Below, piece after piece: positions 33,158 to 44,828 of a stretch of 64,000 nt of DNA. The stretch covers positions 3,064,001 to 3,128,000 of the forward strand of contig NC_062246.1 of the NCBI RefSeq assembly GCF_905475465.1, given 5' to 3'. Below the pieces are notes generated by a model. It was given only the letters and a program-made list of their open reading frames with translations, had not been told where the DNA came from and did no database searches. Position 1 is the first letter of the stretch. Each line of letters begins with the position of its first letter. The stretch is from Pieris napi (lineage: Eukaryota; Arthropoda; Insecta; Lepidoptera; Pieridae). The translations under genes and the position numbers were made by a program.

Positions 33158-34482
33158 AATTCTTAAGATTTAAAATGGCGCCTGGTAGATAGTGCCGGTG
33201 ACCCCAGGCTGGGGCTTTCGCTCAACGAATAAGTATCGCAATACAATGAGAAAATGCTGCCAGCATTAAAGCTACACTGCCACAAGGAGCAACCTTTTTT
33301 TTTTCTTTGAATTTTCTATTAATCAATTTTTAATTATGACTATGTCGCTTAAGAATATCGTAAATACTGTATACATGTGTGTTTGTCAAAGTATCAATAA
33401 ACAGTTGTTTATTCGATGTATACGTTTATAGATTTTAATATTTTTTTATATTCTATTAAAAAGGAAGAAGTGTGTATTAATGAGACAACCTTCTTTTCTT
33501 AGACATTTTTTTTATTATAATCTAAAGCGTGTGTAAATATTATTTGAAACAATTGAACGTCACAACGTTGAAATTTAAAAAGAATCTTGTAAATGTTTGT
33601 AGGCTCTTTAATGCAAGGTACCATTATGTTTTAGCTTACCTTACTTTATTTATTATAAGACGTCTTGTAAAATTTAAATGAAAGTTTAAAATGCATATGT
33701 CATTGTTAAAATTAATTGGTGCAGCGCTTCAACTTAAACGAAACATGCTATTATTGTATTTATATTCTTGCAAAGTAATTTAAATATTTGTAATAATTCC
33801 TTGTAAAAGCATTTTACGTTTTAATTAACTTGAAATATGCATTTATACTAATCATTCCAAATTTAAAATATGGATCTAAGATAGACTAATTTGTTAATCA
33901 TAATATAGGGTTGTAGTTTCATTGTAAAACAAAGACGGCTCTATGTCATGTAGCCCCGTGTGTAATCACCCTAGAGCCATCTAGTAAGCGCGTGGTCAAA
34001 ATAAAAGGCCCCCAAAGCGCTACGCCTGTGTGCAGTGCACGACCTGTACCATAGGTACAGCCGCCTCCATTAGTAAAAGCTTCTAAAATATGTAAGATAT
34101 ACTCTGGAATTATTATATTATCTAAAACATACAACAAACACAATCTACAGCTACGAAGGATCCGGAAATGTCCTAAGCCCGAGGCAGGAACGAAATCCAA
34201 TAAAACCGCCTTTGAAGTTATTTTATGGAAGTTTACATTCAATATTTAATTATGTAATTTGTTTTTATTGTTGTTCTTAAGGGGATAAAAACATGGTATA
34301 TAGAATATATGGAAAATACTTCATTAGATAATATGTCTAATAAATAAAGGTGTATATGGAATTTGTTTGGCTTCTTCGAGTTGTAGTTGCTTTAAATATG
34401 ATCGTAAAATTTTATCGCGTTGAGTGGTAGGACGGATTTGCTTGTTTTAAGATTTAGCTTTTAACTGCAGAATTATATGTTA
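33158..34482. other. AT-rich sequence; one unassigned open frame
   Basis: A minus-strand frame at 33946-34242 (98 codons) is the longest non-element frame nearby and lies in a less AT-rich island. It shows no domain or splice pattern I recognise, so I do not call a gene. Confidence 0.35.
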
Positions 34483-34850
34483 CTAGCAGACAGGCCAAGC
34501 GTTGCTGTGGCTAAGGTTATTGTTATATTACATAGTAGTAAACTATTTAAGGGAAACGGTAGGAGAACACCAGTCATGGGGACCAAAATGCTTTATTGGT
34601 GGTTATGCCATTAAATTGTAGCTTATGTGAAACGTTGGTATTTTCAACACAGCGCCATCTGTTAGAATTGTGACTATCAAATAATTAACAAATAATTTGC
34701 AATAAAATAATATTGAGATGTAGTAGAGCTATCCTATCTTTTAAGTTAGATCAAACTGCACACGGTGTGCAAATTTGATTGATATCGGTTCGGTAGTTTA
34801 GGAGTCCATAGCGGACAAACAACGTGATACGTAATTTATATATATTAAGA
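34483..34850 (-). mobile_element. Non-autonomous Helitron, family 2
   Basis: Minus strand: starts TCTTAATATATATAAATTACG after A and ends CTAG before T, the A|T insertion typical of Helitrons. It is about 85% similar by eye to 40665-41010, sharing GTGAAACGTTGGTA, CAGCGCCATCTGTTAGAATT and ATTGATATCGGTTCGGTAG (plus-strand reading). No coding capacity. Confidence 0.85.
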
Positions 34851-35183
34851 TATTTTACAACTTTCTCTGGAGTTCCCTATGACACTCAGTCAACAAGCGT
34901 AATTAAGTCATCTTTTTTCTAAGCATATCAACGTACTATGTAATCCAAAAAAATATTATTCAACTGGATTCTTCTAAAGCGTAATTTTCAATCTTTGGTG
35001 AACATTTATGGTTTACAATAAGCTGGAGTACAAAAAGCTTTCAATAGATTTGCTTTAGTTATTTCAAGTGAATTATGTACAATACAATTACCATAAAGTT
35101 AGTTGTTTTGACTTTTGCGCCTGGTGTATTCAAGCGTAAAGTTTGTATTGTTTTATATCTTCCTAAATCTGTTTTATATGTTA

Positions 35184-37176
35184 CTAGCTGGTGCCAGCGA
35201 CTGCGCAGGATTTAAATAATATGTGTCCAAATGATGTAGGGGGAAAGACATATTTATATATTTTAAATACCAGAAGCGATAAAAGTATCTATTTTCATTT
35301 AGTAATAAATTTATTACTACCAAATTTTCATTATAAATTGACAGTTTTTATTGTAGTTATGCTTAACTATTTTGCCAATAATGGCTTGCATATAAGACAT
35401 AGATATATTCTGTGACGGGTTTTTTTTGTAGAACTATTTAAGACAAACATTTCCATCATACATTACATATTAGACCAGTGCCGATAATTTTTGTAACCTA
35501 AAAAAATAATAGTAGAATGAAACCTATTGGAAAAGGAGGAGAATATTATAAAAATTAAAGGAAAAATAATTTACGGGCGATCTGAGGTCGGGAAGGGGCA
35601 GGGGGGGGGGGAGTTTTAAGGGTAAAAAACGGTTTATCTCGATTTCCGGCAAAACTAAAAGTCCTATCGAAGAAAGTTAAATGGCAAAGTTGTAGGTAAT
35701 AAAAAGATCTAAAACTTTTGTATTCACACATTTTTCACATAACCTCAAAATTTATGTGAAAAATTCAAAAAACCAAGGTTTTGGTTTTTAATTTTTATCT
35801 TTTACAAATGTATATTTTTTTTAACAAAATTTGGTGAAAACTTACCTTTCTATGTCCCAAATACGCTGTAATTTATTTGATTAAAAATATTTATTTTTTC
35901 ACCTTATTTTGAATTAATATCAAAAAACACCCTAATTTTCAATCGAAAATTCACCCGTCAAAATATCAGCTTTTTTCAAAAAATTGGTGTGCTTTCAGTT
36001 CATTGAAATCTCTACTTTCCTATGGTAAAAAAATATATATATGTTACCATAGTAAACCTTCTCAGAAAATGCAAAAAATCGTATGCAGTAACGCGTCATC
36101 CCCTTCCCTACTTCTCTATGAATCTTCTTTAAATTATAATTAGATGCCTATTTATTACTATTTTAAGATAACTTATATATACCTGAGTGACCTAAAAAAA
36201 AATTTTAGCCTTTAGATGGGCTAAAATTTTCGTATTTCATAGAGAAGTAAGGAAGGGGATGACGGGTCTGGGCGTTGTTGCATACGATTTTTTGCATTTT
36301 CTGAGAAGGTTTACTATGGTAACATATATATATTTTTTTACCATAGGAAAGTAGAGATTTCAATGAACTGAAAGCACACCAATTTTTTGAAAAAAGCTGA
36401 TATTTTGACGGGTGAATTTTCGATTGAAAATTAGGGTGTTTTTTGATATTAATTCAAAATAAGGTGAAAAAATAAATATTTTTAATCAAATAAATTACAG
36501 CGTATTTGGGACATAGAAAGGTAAGTTTTCACCAAATTTTGTTAAAAAAAATATACATTTGTAAAATATAAAAATTAAAAACCAAAAAGTTGGTTTTTTG
36601 AATTTTTCACATAAATTTTGAGGTTATGTGAAAAATGTGTGAATACAAAAGTTTTAGATCTTTTTATTACCTACAACTTTGCCATTTAACTTTCTTCGAT
36701 AAGACTTTTAGTTTTGCCGGAAATCGAGATAAACCGTTTTTTACCCTTAAAACTCCCCCCCCCCCTGCCCCTTCCCGACCTCAGATCGCCCGTAAATTAT
36801 TTTTCCTTTAATTTTTACAATATTATCCTCCCTTTCCAATAGGTTTCATCCTACTATTATTTTTTTCACTTTTTATTTATTTTATAGGCTATCTGCACTG
36901 GTCTATATGTGTAACTCTAGCAGTTTTGGCAGCGCACGCCAGAATGGCTCGCAGAATGTAGATTTTTAGGAAAAAATCTACTATATAGTAGGAACTTACT
37001 TGATATTTTGGATAATTCACACAATACATTTATTAATTGTAGCCTATATGTTACTCTGATGTATAACTTATATTATTGTAAAGTTCGAAATAAAATCCAT
37101 TTAGTAGTTTTTACGTGAAAGAGCAACAAACATCCATCCATACTTACAAACTTTCGTGTTTATAATATTAGTAGGA
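35184..37176 (-). mobile_element. Non-autonomous Helitron, family 4, interrupted by a foldback element
   Basis: The minus-strand 5' end TCCTACTAATATTATAAA (37176, preceded by A) and 3' end GGCACCAGCTAG (35184, followed by T) fit Helitron termini. About 560 bp of Helitron sequence is split by the foldback at 35473-36903. That both halves belong to one element is inferred from the two matching ends and the TA duplication around the foldback. Confidence 0.6.
35473..36903. mobile_element. 1.43-kb foldback (palindromic) DNA element
   Basis: The ends are GACCAGTGC / GCACTGGTC, flanked by TA on both sides (35471-35472 and 36904-36905). Left arm 35473-36122 and right arm 36236-36903 are inverse copies for about 650 bp, with a scatter of substitutions and indels, around a ~113-nt spacer. 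The spacer has its own 12-bp hairpin (36199-36210 with 36219-36230). An 11-G run at 35601-35611 is mirrored by an 11-C run at 36755-36765. No coding capacity. The TA duplication suggests mobilisation by a Tc1/mariner-type transposase (inference). Confidence 0.88.
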
Positions 37177-37827
37177 TATGGCTCCGGCCGACTCGAACAT
37201 TATTCCTACGCTTCTAGGTCTATGTCAATTAATATAAAAGGTATAAATAAATAAAAGATTTAAAGAAAGATACAAAATAAATAGTCATATATACATTTAA
37301 GCCACAAATAGTATTAAACACTCCACCGGAATCTTTTATAAATAATTATCACAGTATTTACGAAAACATTACTGCTACAGAATAACGTCAAAAGACTATT
37401 ATTTTGTATGAAACAATGTACTTTATACAAGAGAGTCGAAATAATAAGCCGCTTAGTTTCGGAGTCGAGTTACGGTTGTAATTTGATGGTCTGTTTCTTG
37501 TAATCCTTATGTTGCCACTTATTTACTTTCGCTTGAATTATTTTACAAGGAATAATGTAATACTTTAGATATATAGTTTTAATATTTGAACTAAAAAATA
37601 CAAATACCTTGATAAATAAATCAAGTGTCAACTGTCAGCTGTCAGCTGTCATGGAAAGTGAACCATAATATTGAGTTAAATCTGTGTCGGATCAAATTTT
37701 TCAGAGCGTAGAAAAATATGCAATGGTATTATGCCTCGTTTTTTCATTAAAGTAAGAAGACAATAGAAAATGAAAATTAAGATAACAACTAATATTTTTT
37801 TTATTTCTTAGTTTATTCATAGTATAT
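37177..37827. other. AT-rich sequence, nothing identified
   Basis: A short direct repeat (GTCAACTGTCAGCTGTCAGCTGTCA) lies at about 37626-37650. No gene. Confidence 0.45.
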
Positions 37828-38004
37828 TTATTTCTTCAGTCGCGCTCTACGTTTCTGAAGGTCGTGTAAGTGGCGCCGCACAACTACTTCCACTCTCCTC
37901 TGTCTTCGGCAAGCCTGGGTGATAGGAAGTCTTGTAAGGAATGTAAGGGCCTTTACTTGATCATTCCAGCGGGTAGGTCATCGACCTCGAGGTCTGGTGC
38001 CCTT
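37828..38004 (-). pseudogene. LINE C-terminal fragment (RTE-like), one internal stop
   Basis: The minus-strand frame contains GTRPRGR, an in-frame TGA, then PTRWNDQVKAL and a basic end LHDLQKRRARLKK before a stop at 37828-37830. 'RPRGRPxTRWxDQxK' is a signature of RTE-type LINE C-termini. A dead fragment about 58 codons long. Confidence 0.6.
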
Positions 38005-38128
38005 CAATGTGCCAGTTACGATTAGTTTTTCTAAACTTTTTGGATCTCTGCGTTTTATATGTCCAAAAATATTAAGGTGACATTGGCAATAAAGTGTAAG
38101 ATTATTTTTACCTGTTCGTCACCATCTG

Positions 38129-38178
38129 ATGTTCTTACACTGTCAGAAGGCTCGAAAGTGCGTTGCCGGCCTTTTAAG
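38129..38178 (+). repeat. Dispersed repeat fragment (GTTGCCGGCC module)
   Basis: CAGAAGGCTCGAAAGTGCGTTGCCGGCCTTTTAAG matches modules at 40073-40185 (inverted), 47181-47280 and 47457-47515 (inverted). Family name not recognised. Confidence 0.5.
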
Positions 38179-38630
38179 AATTTGTACAGACTACTCAGCT
38201 AAATTCACAGAATCAGTATATAATAATATAAGCACTTCGATTTATATTGAACGTATTGTACTTATCGTTTACAGGTTTAGATACAACCTTTTTTACGATT
38301 TCATAAAAAAAGGTTTGGGAAAACTCATCACGGACTTATTACTCTGCTACGATTTATTACATTTTGCAAGTAACGGCATCAGTCGACAGAAAATTCACAA
38401 AGTTACGTGATGCCGCTAGATAATTTAAAACAGTGGCGCTGGAGCCTTTGAAAAGTTTGATAATTTATTTAATGTCTGTCTTGTGGCGCATTCATTCATT
38501 GTTGGCTACAATTAGACGCACATTTTTATGTATTAACTAAACTGTACAGCGTTTCAGTATATTGTAAGTTATTTAAATATTCAGAAGAATAATAATTCTA
38601 TAAGAACAAATTAAAGAAATAAAAACAAAT

Positions 38631-38856
38631 TCTAGTGGCGGTGTAATCTATTAGATCTGGGTCTCAGATTTGTATATCTGTTTCGTGATTTTTTTTTCTT
38701 AAAGGCAAGTAGGTGATCAGCCTTTTGTCTGCCGGTTTCCTCGCGATGTTTTCACGGTACAAGCGAGTAATAAATGCGCACATAGAAAGCCGGTTACATA
38801 GGGTCGAACCTATGATCTCTATGAGAGTCGCACACTGAAGTTGCCAACACTACTTA
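38631..38856 (-). mobile_element. tRNA-derived SINE, family 1, with internal deletion
   Basis: It has the GATCTGGGTCTCAGATTTGTATATC tail and the GTCGAACCTATGATCTC head (inverse B box). The CGTCGACTTTTTGGGTCTAAG segment of the body is missing. Confidence 0.8.
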
Positions 38857-39744
38857 GACCATCTGACATGTAATTGAGAGGGTGTGCTAGGGTGTGGATT
38901 TGTGAATGTGCGAATGATGCAGATGATTTTTCAACATTTTAGCAAGACTGATTATTAAATTTTTTGTCAATTATCTTTAATGCTTTGAGTTTTTAGTTAA
39001 TAAGCCTAAATAAGGGAATACAAATATATAATAACAATGGAAGATTTGAAAAATTCTTATTTATATGAATTATTATATACCTATATATATATACACTTGT
39101 AATGAAGATATAATAAGTAATATGGCTTGTAAAGTTTTGAGTGCGTAGTATATGTAGCGTGTGCGTAGTATATGTAATGTAATCTATGTTACTGTCAAAA
39201 ACTTGCTGACAATAATTATTTATACTTACCTAATTGTATCTTAACACAATTTTGATATTAGGTAAACAATTAACAAAGTAATTTTCATAACTTAGTAACA
39301 CATATTTTACATGTAAACAATTTTAAAATAATAACAAAAATATTTTGTTTCTTAAACAAATCTCCTAAGCTAACAAACCATTTTCTAATTAAAACATTTG
39401 AGTTCTTTTTATAATAATGTTTTTGTTGTTGAAATTTCTTCCTTTTTTTGGTTTTGTTATTCCTATCGCTTAATTTTGTTAGCAGTGTTCGCATATCATA
39501 TGGACGGCGACTATTTATTTGTTATATCATGTGTTGGTCCTCCTTTTGGTCCAAAAAAATAAATTAAATAGACTAGCACCCCTTCACAATTCACATTAGG
39601 TACTTAATAATATTATACTAATTGATGACTTTGTTGACTTTTAAATCAAACACCGCCTCGTTTTTCATTTAATTAAGAAAAAAAATAGAAAATAAACAAA
39701 TATTGAAATTTTTAGTTTTTGCTTCAAGATTGGGAAATTACTGT
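38857..39744. other. AT-rich sequence, nothing identified
   Basis: It contains AT-rich runs (39065-39100) and a direct repeat of GTGCGTAGTATATGTA at about 39140-39178. No gene. Confidence 0.45.
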
Positions 39745-40065
39745 GGACCTTATGCTATTGCTATGCAATGTTCGAGATCTGGGTTTATGGTATGTTCAAA
39801 ACATCTTGGACTGACCGCACATATGCTGGATAGAATACTGAAAAACAAAGAAATTCTTATGACAGTTAAGAAGAGGAAACTTGAAAATTTCGGACACGAC
39901 TTACGTAAAACCATACGAGTACCTTCAACTAATTATACAAGGCAAAGAGCCATGTAGGTGAGCTGGCCGCAACCACACGTCTTGGTTAAAGAACCTTAGA
40001 CAATGGTTTGGACAAAGCACCAACTCTTCAGAAGTACGGCATCCAAAATTAAAGTAGCCATGATG
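39745..40065 (+). pseudogene. LINE C-terminal region, frameshifted
   Basis: Three consecutive frames carry successive pieces of one LINE tail: RILKNKEILMTVKKRKLENFGH, then YEYLQLIIQGK...SWLKNLRQW, then WTKHQLFRSTASKIKVAMM. They match the family pattern 'Vxxx.EiLxtIKxRKLEYLGH...LQLIIQGK...SWLxNLRxWT...LFRxAxSKVxxAMM'. At least two frameshifts and stops kill it. No function expected. Confidence 0.75.
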
Positions 40066-40072
40066 ATCACCA

Positions 40073-40185
40073 AGCGAAAGGCCGGCAGCGCACTTGCGAG
40101 CCTTCTGGCAATGTGTGTCCATGGGCGGCGGTTAACATCAGTTGAACCTCCTGCCCATTTCCCTCCTATTACATTAAAAAAACCT
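40073..40185 (-). repeat. Dispersed repeat (GTTGCCGGCC / CAGGAGGTTC module)
   Basis: It reads inverted relative to 47181-47280: GGCCGGCAGCGCACTTGCGAG, CCATGGGCGGCGGTTAACATC, CCTCCTGCCCATTTCC. It directly follows the dead LINE end and may belong to it. Confidence 0.5.
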
Positions 40186-40664
40186 TCAAAGGAGGTGGCC
40201 CTTATGAAGAAAAATTGTACAACTACCGAAATAAACTGATGAAACTAAACTGTGGAAACTCTTCACTTTCTCCATTCTATCGGAAAATTCGAACTCGATT
40301 GTTTCGTTCCTTAGAAGGTCAATACGATGTAAATATTTTTGCTGGTTTTACGTTATATCGAAACTTCAGAACGAAGGCTCTGGAATATAAAATTGGTAAA
40401 TATGCTTAATTATAGCCTAAACCATAACCTATTGGTAGACTTGCTGCATTTTTTAATGCAATTAAAAATCTTTCTTTGTCTACTGATTGACAGCAATTAT
40501 CGCTGGAAATCGACTTCAGGATAACAATGGAGGTCATGCATAGTCCTGGTTTAAACAAAGTCAGTCAATAATACGTAAAAAGATAAAAAAGCACAATTGT
40601 TTAAGTGTTTAAAAAGATTTATTTATTTCATGTAATGGTATATAAAAAATCATTAATTGTATAA
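40186..40664. other. Unannotated sequence
   Basis: Short frames at 40215-40524 lack any recognisable domain. Confidence 0.4.
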
Positions 40665-41010
40665 CTAGTAGACTCGGCCAAGCGTTGCTGTGGCTAAGAT
40701 TTTTGTTATATTACATAGTCGTAAACTATTCAAGAAAACGGCGGGAGAACACCAATCTACCATGCTGTTTTGGTGGTTATGCCATAAAATTGTAGCTTAT
40801 GTGAAACGTTGGTACTTTGAACACAGCGCCATCTGTTAGAATTGTGACTATCAAATAATAAACAAATATTTTGCAATAAAATAATATTGCGGGTATAAAT
40901 TCAGATGTAAACTACACACGGTGTGCAAATTTGATTGATATCGGTTCGGTAGTTTAGGAGTCCATAGCGGACAAACAACGTGACACGTAATTTATATGTA
41001 TATAGTAAGA
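40665..41010 (-). mobile_element. Non-autonomous Helitron, family 2
   Basis: Minus strand: TCTTACTATATACATATAAA start after A, and a CTAG end before T. The 3' end reads GCCACAGCAACGCTTGGC then CGAGTCTACTAG, a short stem upstream of CTAG as in Helitrons. Close relative of 34483-34850. Confidence 0.87.
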
Positions 41011-41616
41011 TAATGAAACGAAACTAAAACGTTAGTTTAATATGAAAAAACTTTAATACAAAAAGTTCTGCGTTTAACTTCTAGCAAATAAAAATCCCTA
41101 TTACGCATACAATTTCCATATTAAACAAGGTAAGAAACATTGAAACATGTTTCTCATAAAAACATGTTTTTCTTATAAAATAGTATATTTATTTATAGCC
41201 AAAACTATGTCAGAAAATCGTAAAAGGCCTCGAAATTGTCACATAGTTGACATTGAAATAGGCCGCGGAAGTTCTTCTCAGAGCTGGCAATCCATTTTTT
41301 GTCTGACATTTGCAAAATCCTAACCCGATTTCGGAAATTGCCTTCTATTTCGTATCTATGTACTGTGGGCCTTTTATAAATTTTTATAAAGACATTTTTA
41401 ATATATGCGATAAAATATGTACATTAAATAAAAGGTCAGGATACCAAGAGACATTTAGGAGTTTTTCTGTGTTCCTTGTAACTCATACACTAAGTAAAGG
41501 GTATCAAGTACGAGTTCATGTTTTAAAGTATAGCTACGATTCCGATATGAAATTGCAACAACTTTAAACTTTGACTTTAATAAAAGTATATCTATCTATA
41601 ATAACATCTCTATACA
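41011..41616. other. AT-rich sequence, nothing identified
   Basis: A frame at 41310-41567 (85 codons) shows no domain, and I regard it as chance. Confidence 0.4.
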
Positions 41617-41907
41617 TCTAATATATAAAATTCTCGTGTTACAGTTTTCGTTCCCATACTCCTCAAAAACGGCTTGACCGATTTTGATGAAATTTTTTGT
41701 GCTTATCCGGTATCTATGAGAGAATCGGCCAACATCTATTTTTCATCCCCCTAAATTTTATTTTTTATTTTTTAGACAAAATTTTTAATTTCTATTTTTT
41801 TATGATACAGCATTAAAAAATACATACAACCCCTAATTTTCACCCCTCTACGATCAACCCCTATTTTTTATTATACATGGCAAAATGACGTTTGCCGGAT
41901 CAGCTAG
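41617..41907 (+). mobile_element. Non-autonomous Helitron, family 1 (Lep1-like)
   Basis: It starts TCTAATATATAAAATTCTCG after A. It ends with the hairpin GGCAAA-ATGACG-TTTGCC, eight bases, then CTAG before T. This is the complete Helitron terminal signature: 5' TC, 3' hairpin, CTRR, A|T target. Confidence 0.92.
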
Positions 41908-41969
41908 TTATGTAATAAATAAACACGATGTCATTTGTTTTATTACAATGGTAACACCATGCAATATCA

Positions 41970-41994
41970 TATCGATATATGATAGATATCGATA
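41970..41994. promoter_or_regulatory. Two DRE-like TATCGATA sites
   Basis: TATCGATA occurs at 41970-41977 and 41987-41994. In Drosophila this is the DREF site found at many housekeeping promoters. No transcript start or exon is evident here, and the AT-rich setting raises the chance rate. Confidence 0.25.
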
Positions 41995-42724
41995 GATGAT
42001 ATGGCTTCTGTAAGCTCAATAGTTGTCATATGAGTTGAACTATACTGTTCTAATAGATCTCAACACAAAATGTGGCCAAAACCGATTTAAGGCGAATCGA
42101 CATTAGCTATCTTTCCATCATTCACACCATTAGGTTGTCGGGGGATGTTTTCTACGTGCTTACGATATTTCCAAATTTATGGCCCCATAAAGCTCTAGCC
42201 GTTTTCTTTTCATTGACTCCACGAAAGGAATAAAAAATATTAACGCTCAAATATCGGTCTAATAAAATAAAACAGCGATAAAACGAAAGCTTCTACGTAA
42301 TACAAGATGATTTTAGATGCAAAGTTGTAACATAATTTCTTATTACGGTTTTCTCTAAGTTTCTTGCTGCATCTATCATAAGCTATTTAAGTTTTCCGCT
42401 AGTTTAGGCTTCGAAAATTAAAACAGCATTCCCTTTAAAGTGTGATAAATAACAAGCAAACATATCTTATGTGTACTTGTCGGTTAGTAAAAGTTATTTG
42501 AATAAGAATGCTTTGTTAAACCTTTTTTATATAATAATGTAATTACTATTATGTGTCTCGGATGCTTATCATACACATTTTACGGCCTCAATGTTGAGGT
42601 TCTAAATACAATAAGAAACGTGGTAGGATTGCGGGCTACTCGATTATGAAGAAGGTCCATGGATCTGGTTAGCGCTGCGCCTTCTTAGGTTCTCATGTCA
42701 TTTTCACACGTGTATATCATTTTT
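41995..42724. other. AT-rich sequence, nothing identified
   Basis: No supported gene. Confidence 0.45.
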
Positions 42725-43034
42725 CAGTCAGTTGGCCTAGTGGCTTCAGCGTGCGACTCTCATCCCTGAGGTCGTAGGTTCGATCCCGGCTGTGCACCAA
42801 TGGACGTAATGGATGGACAAAATGGATAGTAAGACTATGTGCGCATTTAACATTCGCTCGAACGGTGCAGGAAAACATCATGAAGAAACCGGCATGCCTT
42901 AGACACAAAAAGTCGACGGCATGTGTCAGGCACAGGAGGCTGATCACCTACTTGCCTATTAGATTGATGAAAGATCATGAAACAGATACAGAAATCTGAG
43001 GCCAAGACCGAGAAAGGTTGTAGCGCCACTGATT
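42725..43034 (+). mobile_element. tRNA-derived SINE, family 1, with intact A and B boxes
   Basis: The head has TGGCCTAGTGG (A box) and GGTTCGATCCC (B box), the internal Pol III promoter. The body follows through GTCGACGGCATGTGTCAGGCAC, with tail GTTGTAGCGCCACTGATT. A short insertion ATGGATGGACAAAATGGATAG follows the head at about 42808-42830. Confidence 0.9.
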
Positions 43035-44004
43035 TATATTTTATTTATAAGAATTTGACATGTGTGGCTTGACAGCATAAATAAAATAAAAATAAGAAGC
43101 ATTTCTTTGTCTGTTTTGTTATTTATTTCTCAATTTGTAGACATGTATGACCTAGATGATTAGCCCATCTATATCCAGCACACACGTCGATAATTCTCTT
43201 CCTCAAGATGTTTTTCCTTACGAGAATGTTTGGAATAAGGTTGAAAAAACAATTGAATAGCCAGAATTTGAATCATCAGATAGTGAAATGCTTATATCCT
43301 ACTAAACACGGGCTTAGGGTAAGATTCAGAGTCCAGATTGTAGCATGACGCCCGTGCAAATCTAATACGTTATAAACTATACAAAATCTGACAGTTTAGT
43401 TCTATTTAAGTTCACACATAGAGATTACGGATTTCAATATATTATTTGAAACATGTAATCTGGATTAAAACAATGCGTTTAGTGTTAGTTTGAAAATGTT
43501 TTGGACTAAGTAGATATTTTACAAATTCAAATCCAATTTCGAATAATTCAATGCAATAATAATTATCTCCATTGCACGCCAGTATTGCAGCAATAATTTA
43601 TTAATATTTGCTCTTCTGTTTGCGTTTATTCTGTTGCCAATTTATGGCTCTCCTACTAATTATAGTCCTTATTACTGTTTATTTAACAATGACCTAACGT
43701 TTACATATATTTTTTATTAATCAAATTTCATGTAATTCAAACTTGCTGGTAATACGAGTTTGTCAAAAGTGTTCTTGTAAGTTAGGAATTACGTATCTTA
43801 TTAAAAGTACAATTAACAAGTTAACTCACTTACTGGAACATGGGTTCGATTCAGGCAAAACCATAATCGTTTCTGAAACGGTAAAATAAATATCGTGTAA
43901 AAACGGGCTACAACCAAAAATTTATGACGTGACTCAGAAGGCTATTTAAAAATATACCGCTAATTCGAACACTAAAATCTGACACATGAAGTGCTGATCA
44001 AGTA
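43035..44004. other. AT-rich sequence, nothing identified
   Basis: GGTTCGATTC near 43845 resembles a Pol III B box but has no tRNA or SINE around it. Confidence 0.4.
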
Positions 44005-44007
44005 CTG

Positions 44008-44248
44008 CCCTGCGATTCTGTAACTCACTTTTCGAACTCACACAGCGGTTTTCGCATAGGCGGTCGCTCTGAAATCAGTCGTGAAGCAGTCATTTTATGA
44101 TTTGGCATTCTAATGAACAATAAACTACAAGCTCCCACCTTTTTAGCATGCCAAATCATAAATTGACTGCTTCACGACTGATTTGAGAGCGACCGCCGAT
44201 GCTAAAACCGCTGTGTGAGTTCGAAAAGTGAGTTACAGAATCGCAGGG
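44008..44248. mobile_element. MITE with ~100-bp inverted arms and CTG target duplication (copy 2)
   Basis: Same family as 2193-2415. The ends are CCCTGCGATTCTG and CAGAATCGCAGGG, flanked by CTG at 44005-44007 and 44249-44251. The arms are less decayed here, and the central GCCAAATCATAAA / TTTATGATTTGGC pair is complete, so this copy is closer to the ancestral palindrome. Confidence 0.9.
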
Positions 44249-44291
44249 CTGTAACAGTTTTAATCAAGTTATTTTTAATTAAAAATAAATA

Positions 44292-44551
44292 AATCAATGG
44301 CGCTACAACCTTTTTAGGTCTGGGCCTTAGATTTCTGTATCTGTTTCATGGTCTAAGGTAATCTAATAGGCAAGTATGTGAGCAGCTTTCTGTGCCTGAC
44401 GCACGCCGTTGACTTTTTGGGTCTAAGGGAAGCCGGTTTCCTCACGATTTTTTCCTTCACCGTTCGAGCGAATGTTAAATGCGCACTGAGAAAGAAATTC
44501 CATTGGTGCACAGCCGGTGTTCGAACCTACGACCTCAGGGATGCACTGCTC
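44292..44551 (-). mobile_element. tRNA-derived SINE, family 1, A-box region deleted
   Basis: Complete tail and body; the B box is present but altered (GGTGTTCGAACC on plus). About 30 bp between CAGGGATG and CACTGCTCC, which would hold the A box, are missing. Confidence 0.85.
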
Positions 44552-44828
44552 CAATAATAATAAAATAATTTTATTCATATTAAAAATTGTTGACGCCACA
44601 GCCCTTGAATTTGTTTCAAACTATTTTATCCATTTCCTTGATTATTTTTGTTTTTTAAGTAGATGATGAGTCTGTACCTGATAAACTCCGTAGGTTTTTT
44701 TCAGGTCTTAGGCATGGTTTCGTCACGATGTTCCGCTTTGTATTGGATAGAAACTTATATTGATTGTTGAGTACCTGACATTAGAACATGTAACATATAA
44801 TACATAAAATAATAATCATGATTTTATA

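Noticed and set aside
33946..34242. 98-codon minus-strand frame
   Set aside because: No domain, splice signal or family recognised. It is mentioned only as unassigned.
35473..36903. Foldback as an assembly artefact (inverted duplicate read)
   Set aside because: The arms differ by scattered substitutions and indels and are flanked by a TA duplication, as expected of a real insertion.
39241..39288. Minus-strand signal-peptide-like frame (MKITLLIVYLISKLC) near a GTAAGT donor
   Set aside because: A stop codon precedes the donor, so it cannot be a spliced coding exon. It is kept as a warning that hydrophobic short frames arise by chance here.
43835..43880. Minus-strand microexon with good acceptor (ACCGTTTCAG) and donor (CCA|GTAAGTG)
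   Set aside because: Its reading frame does not fit the phase of the 49330-49400 exon, and GGTTCGATTC inside it suggests SINE or tRNA-like debris.
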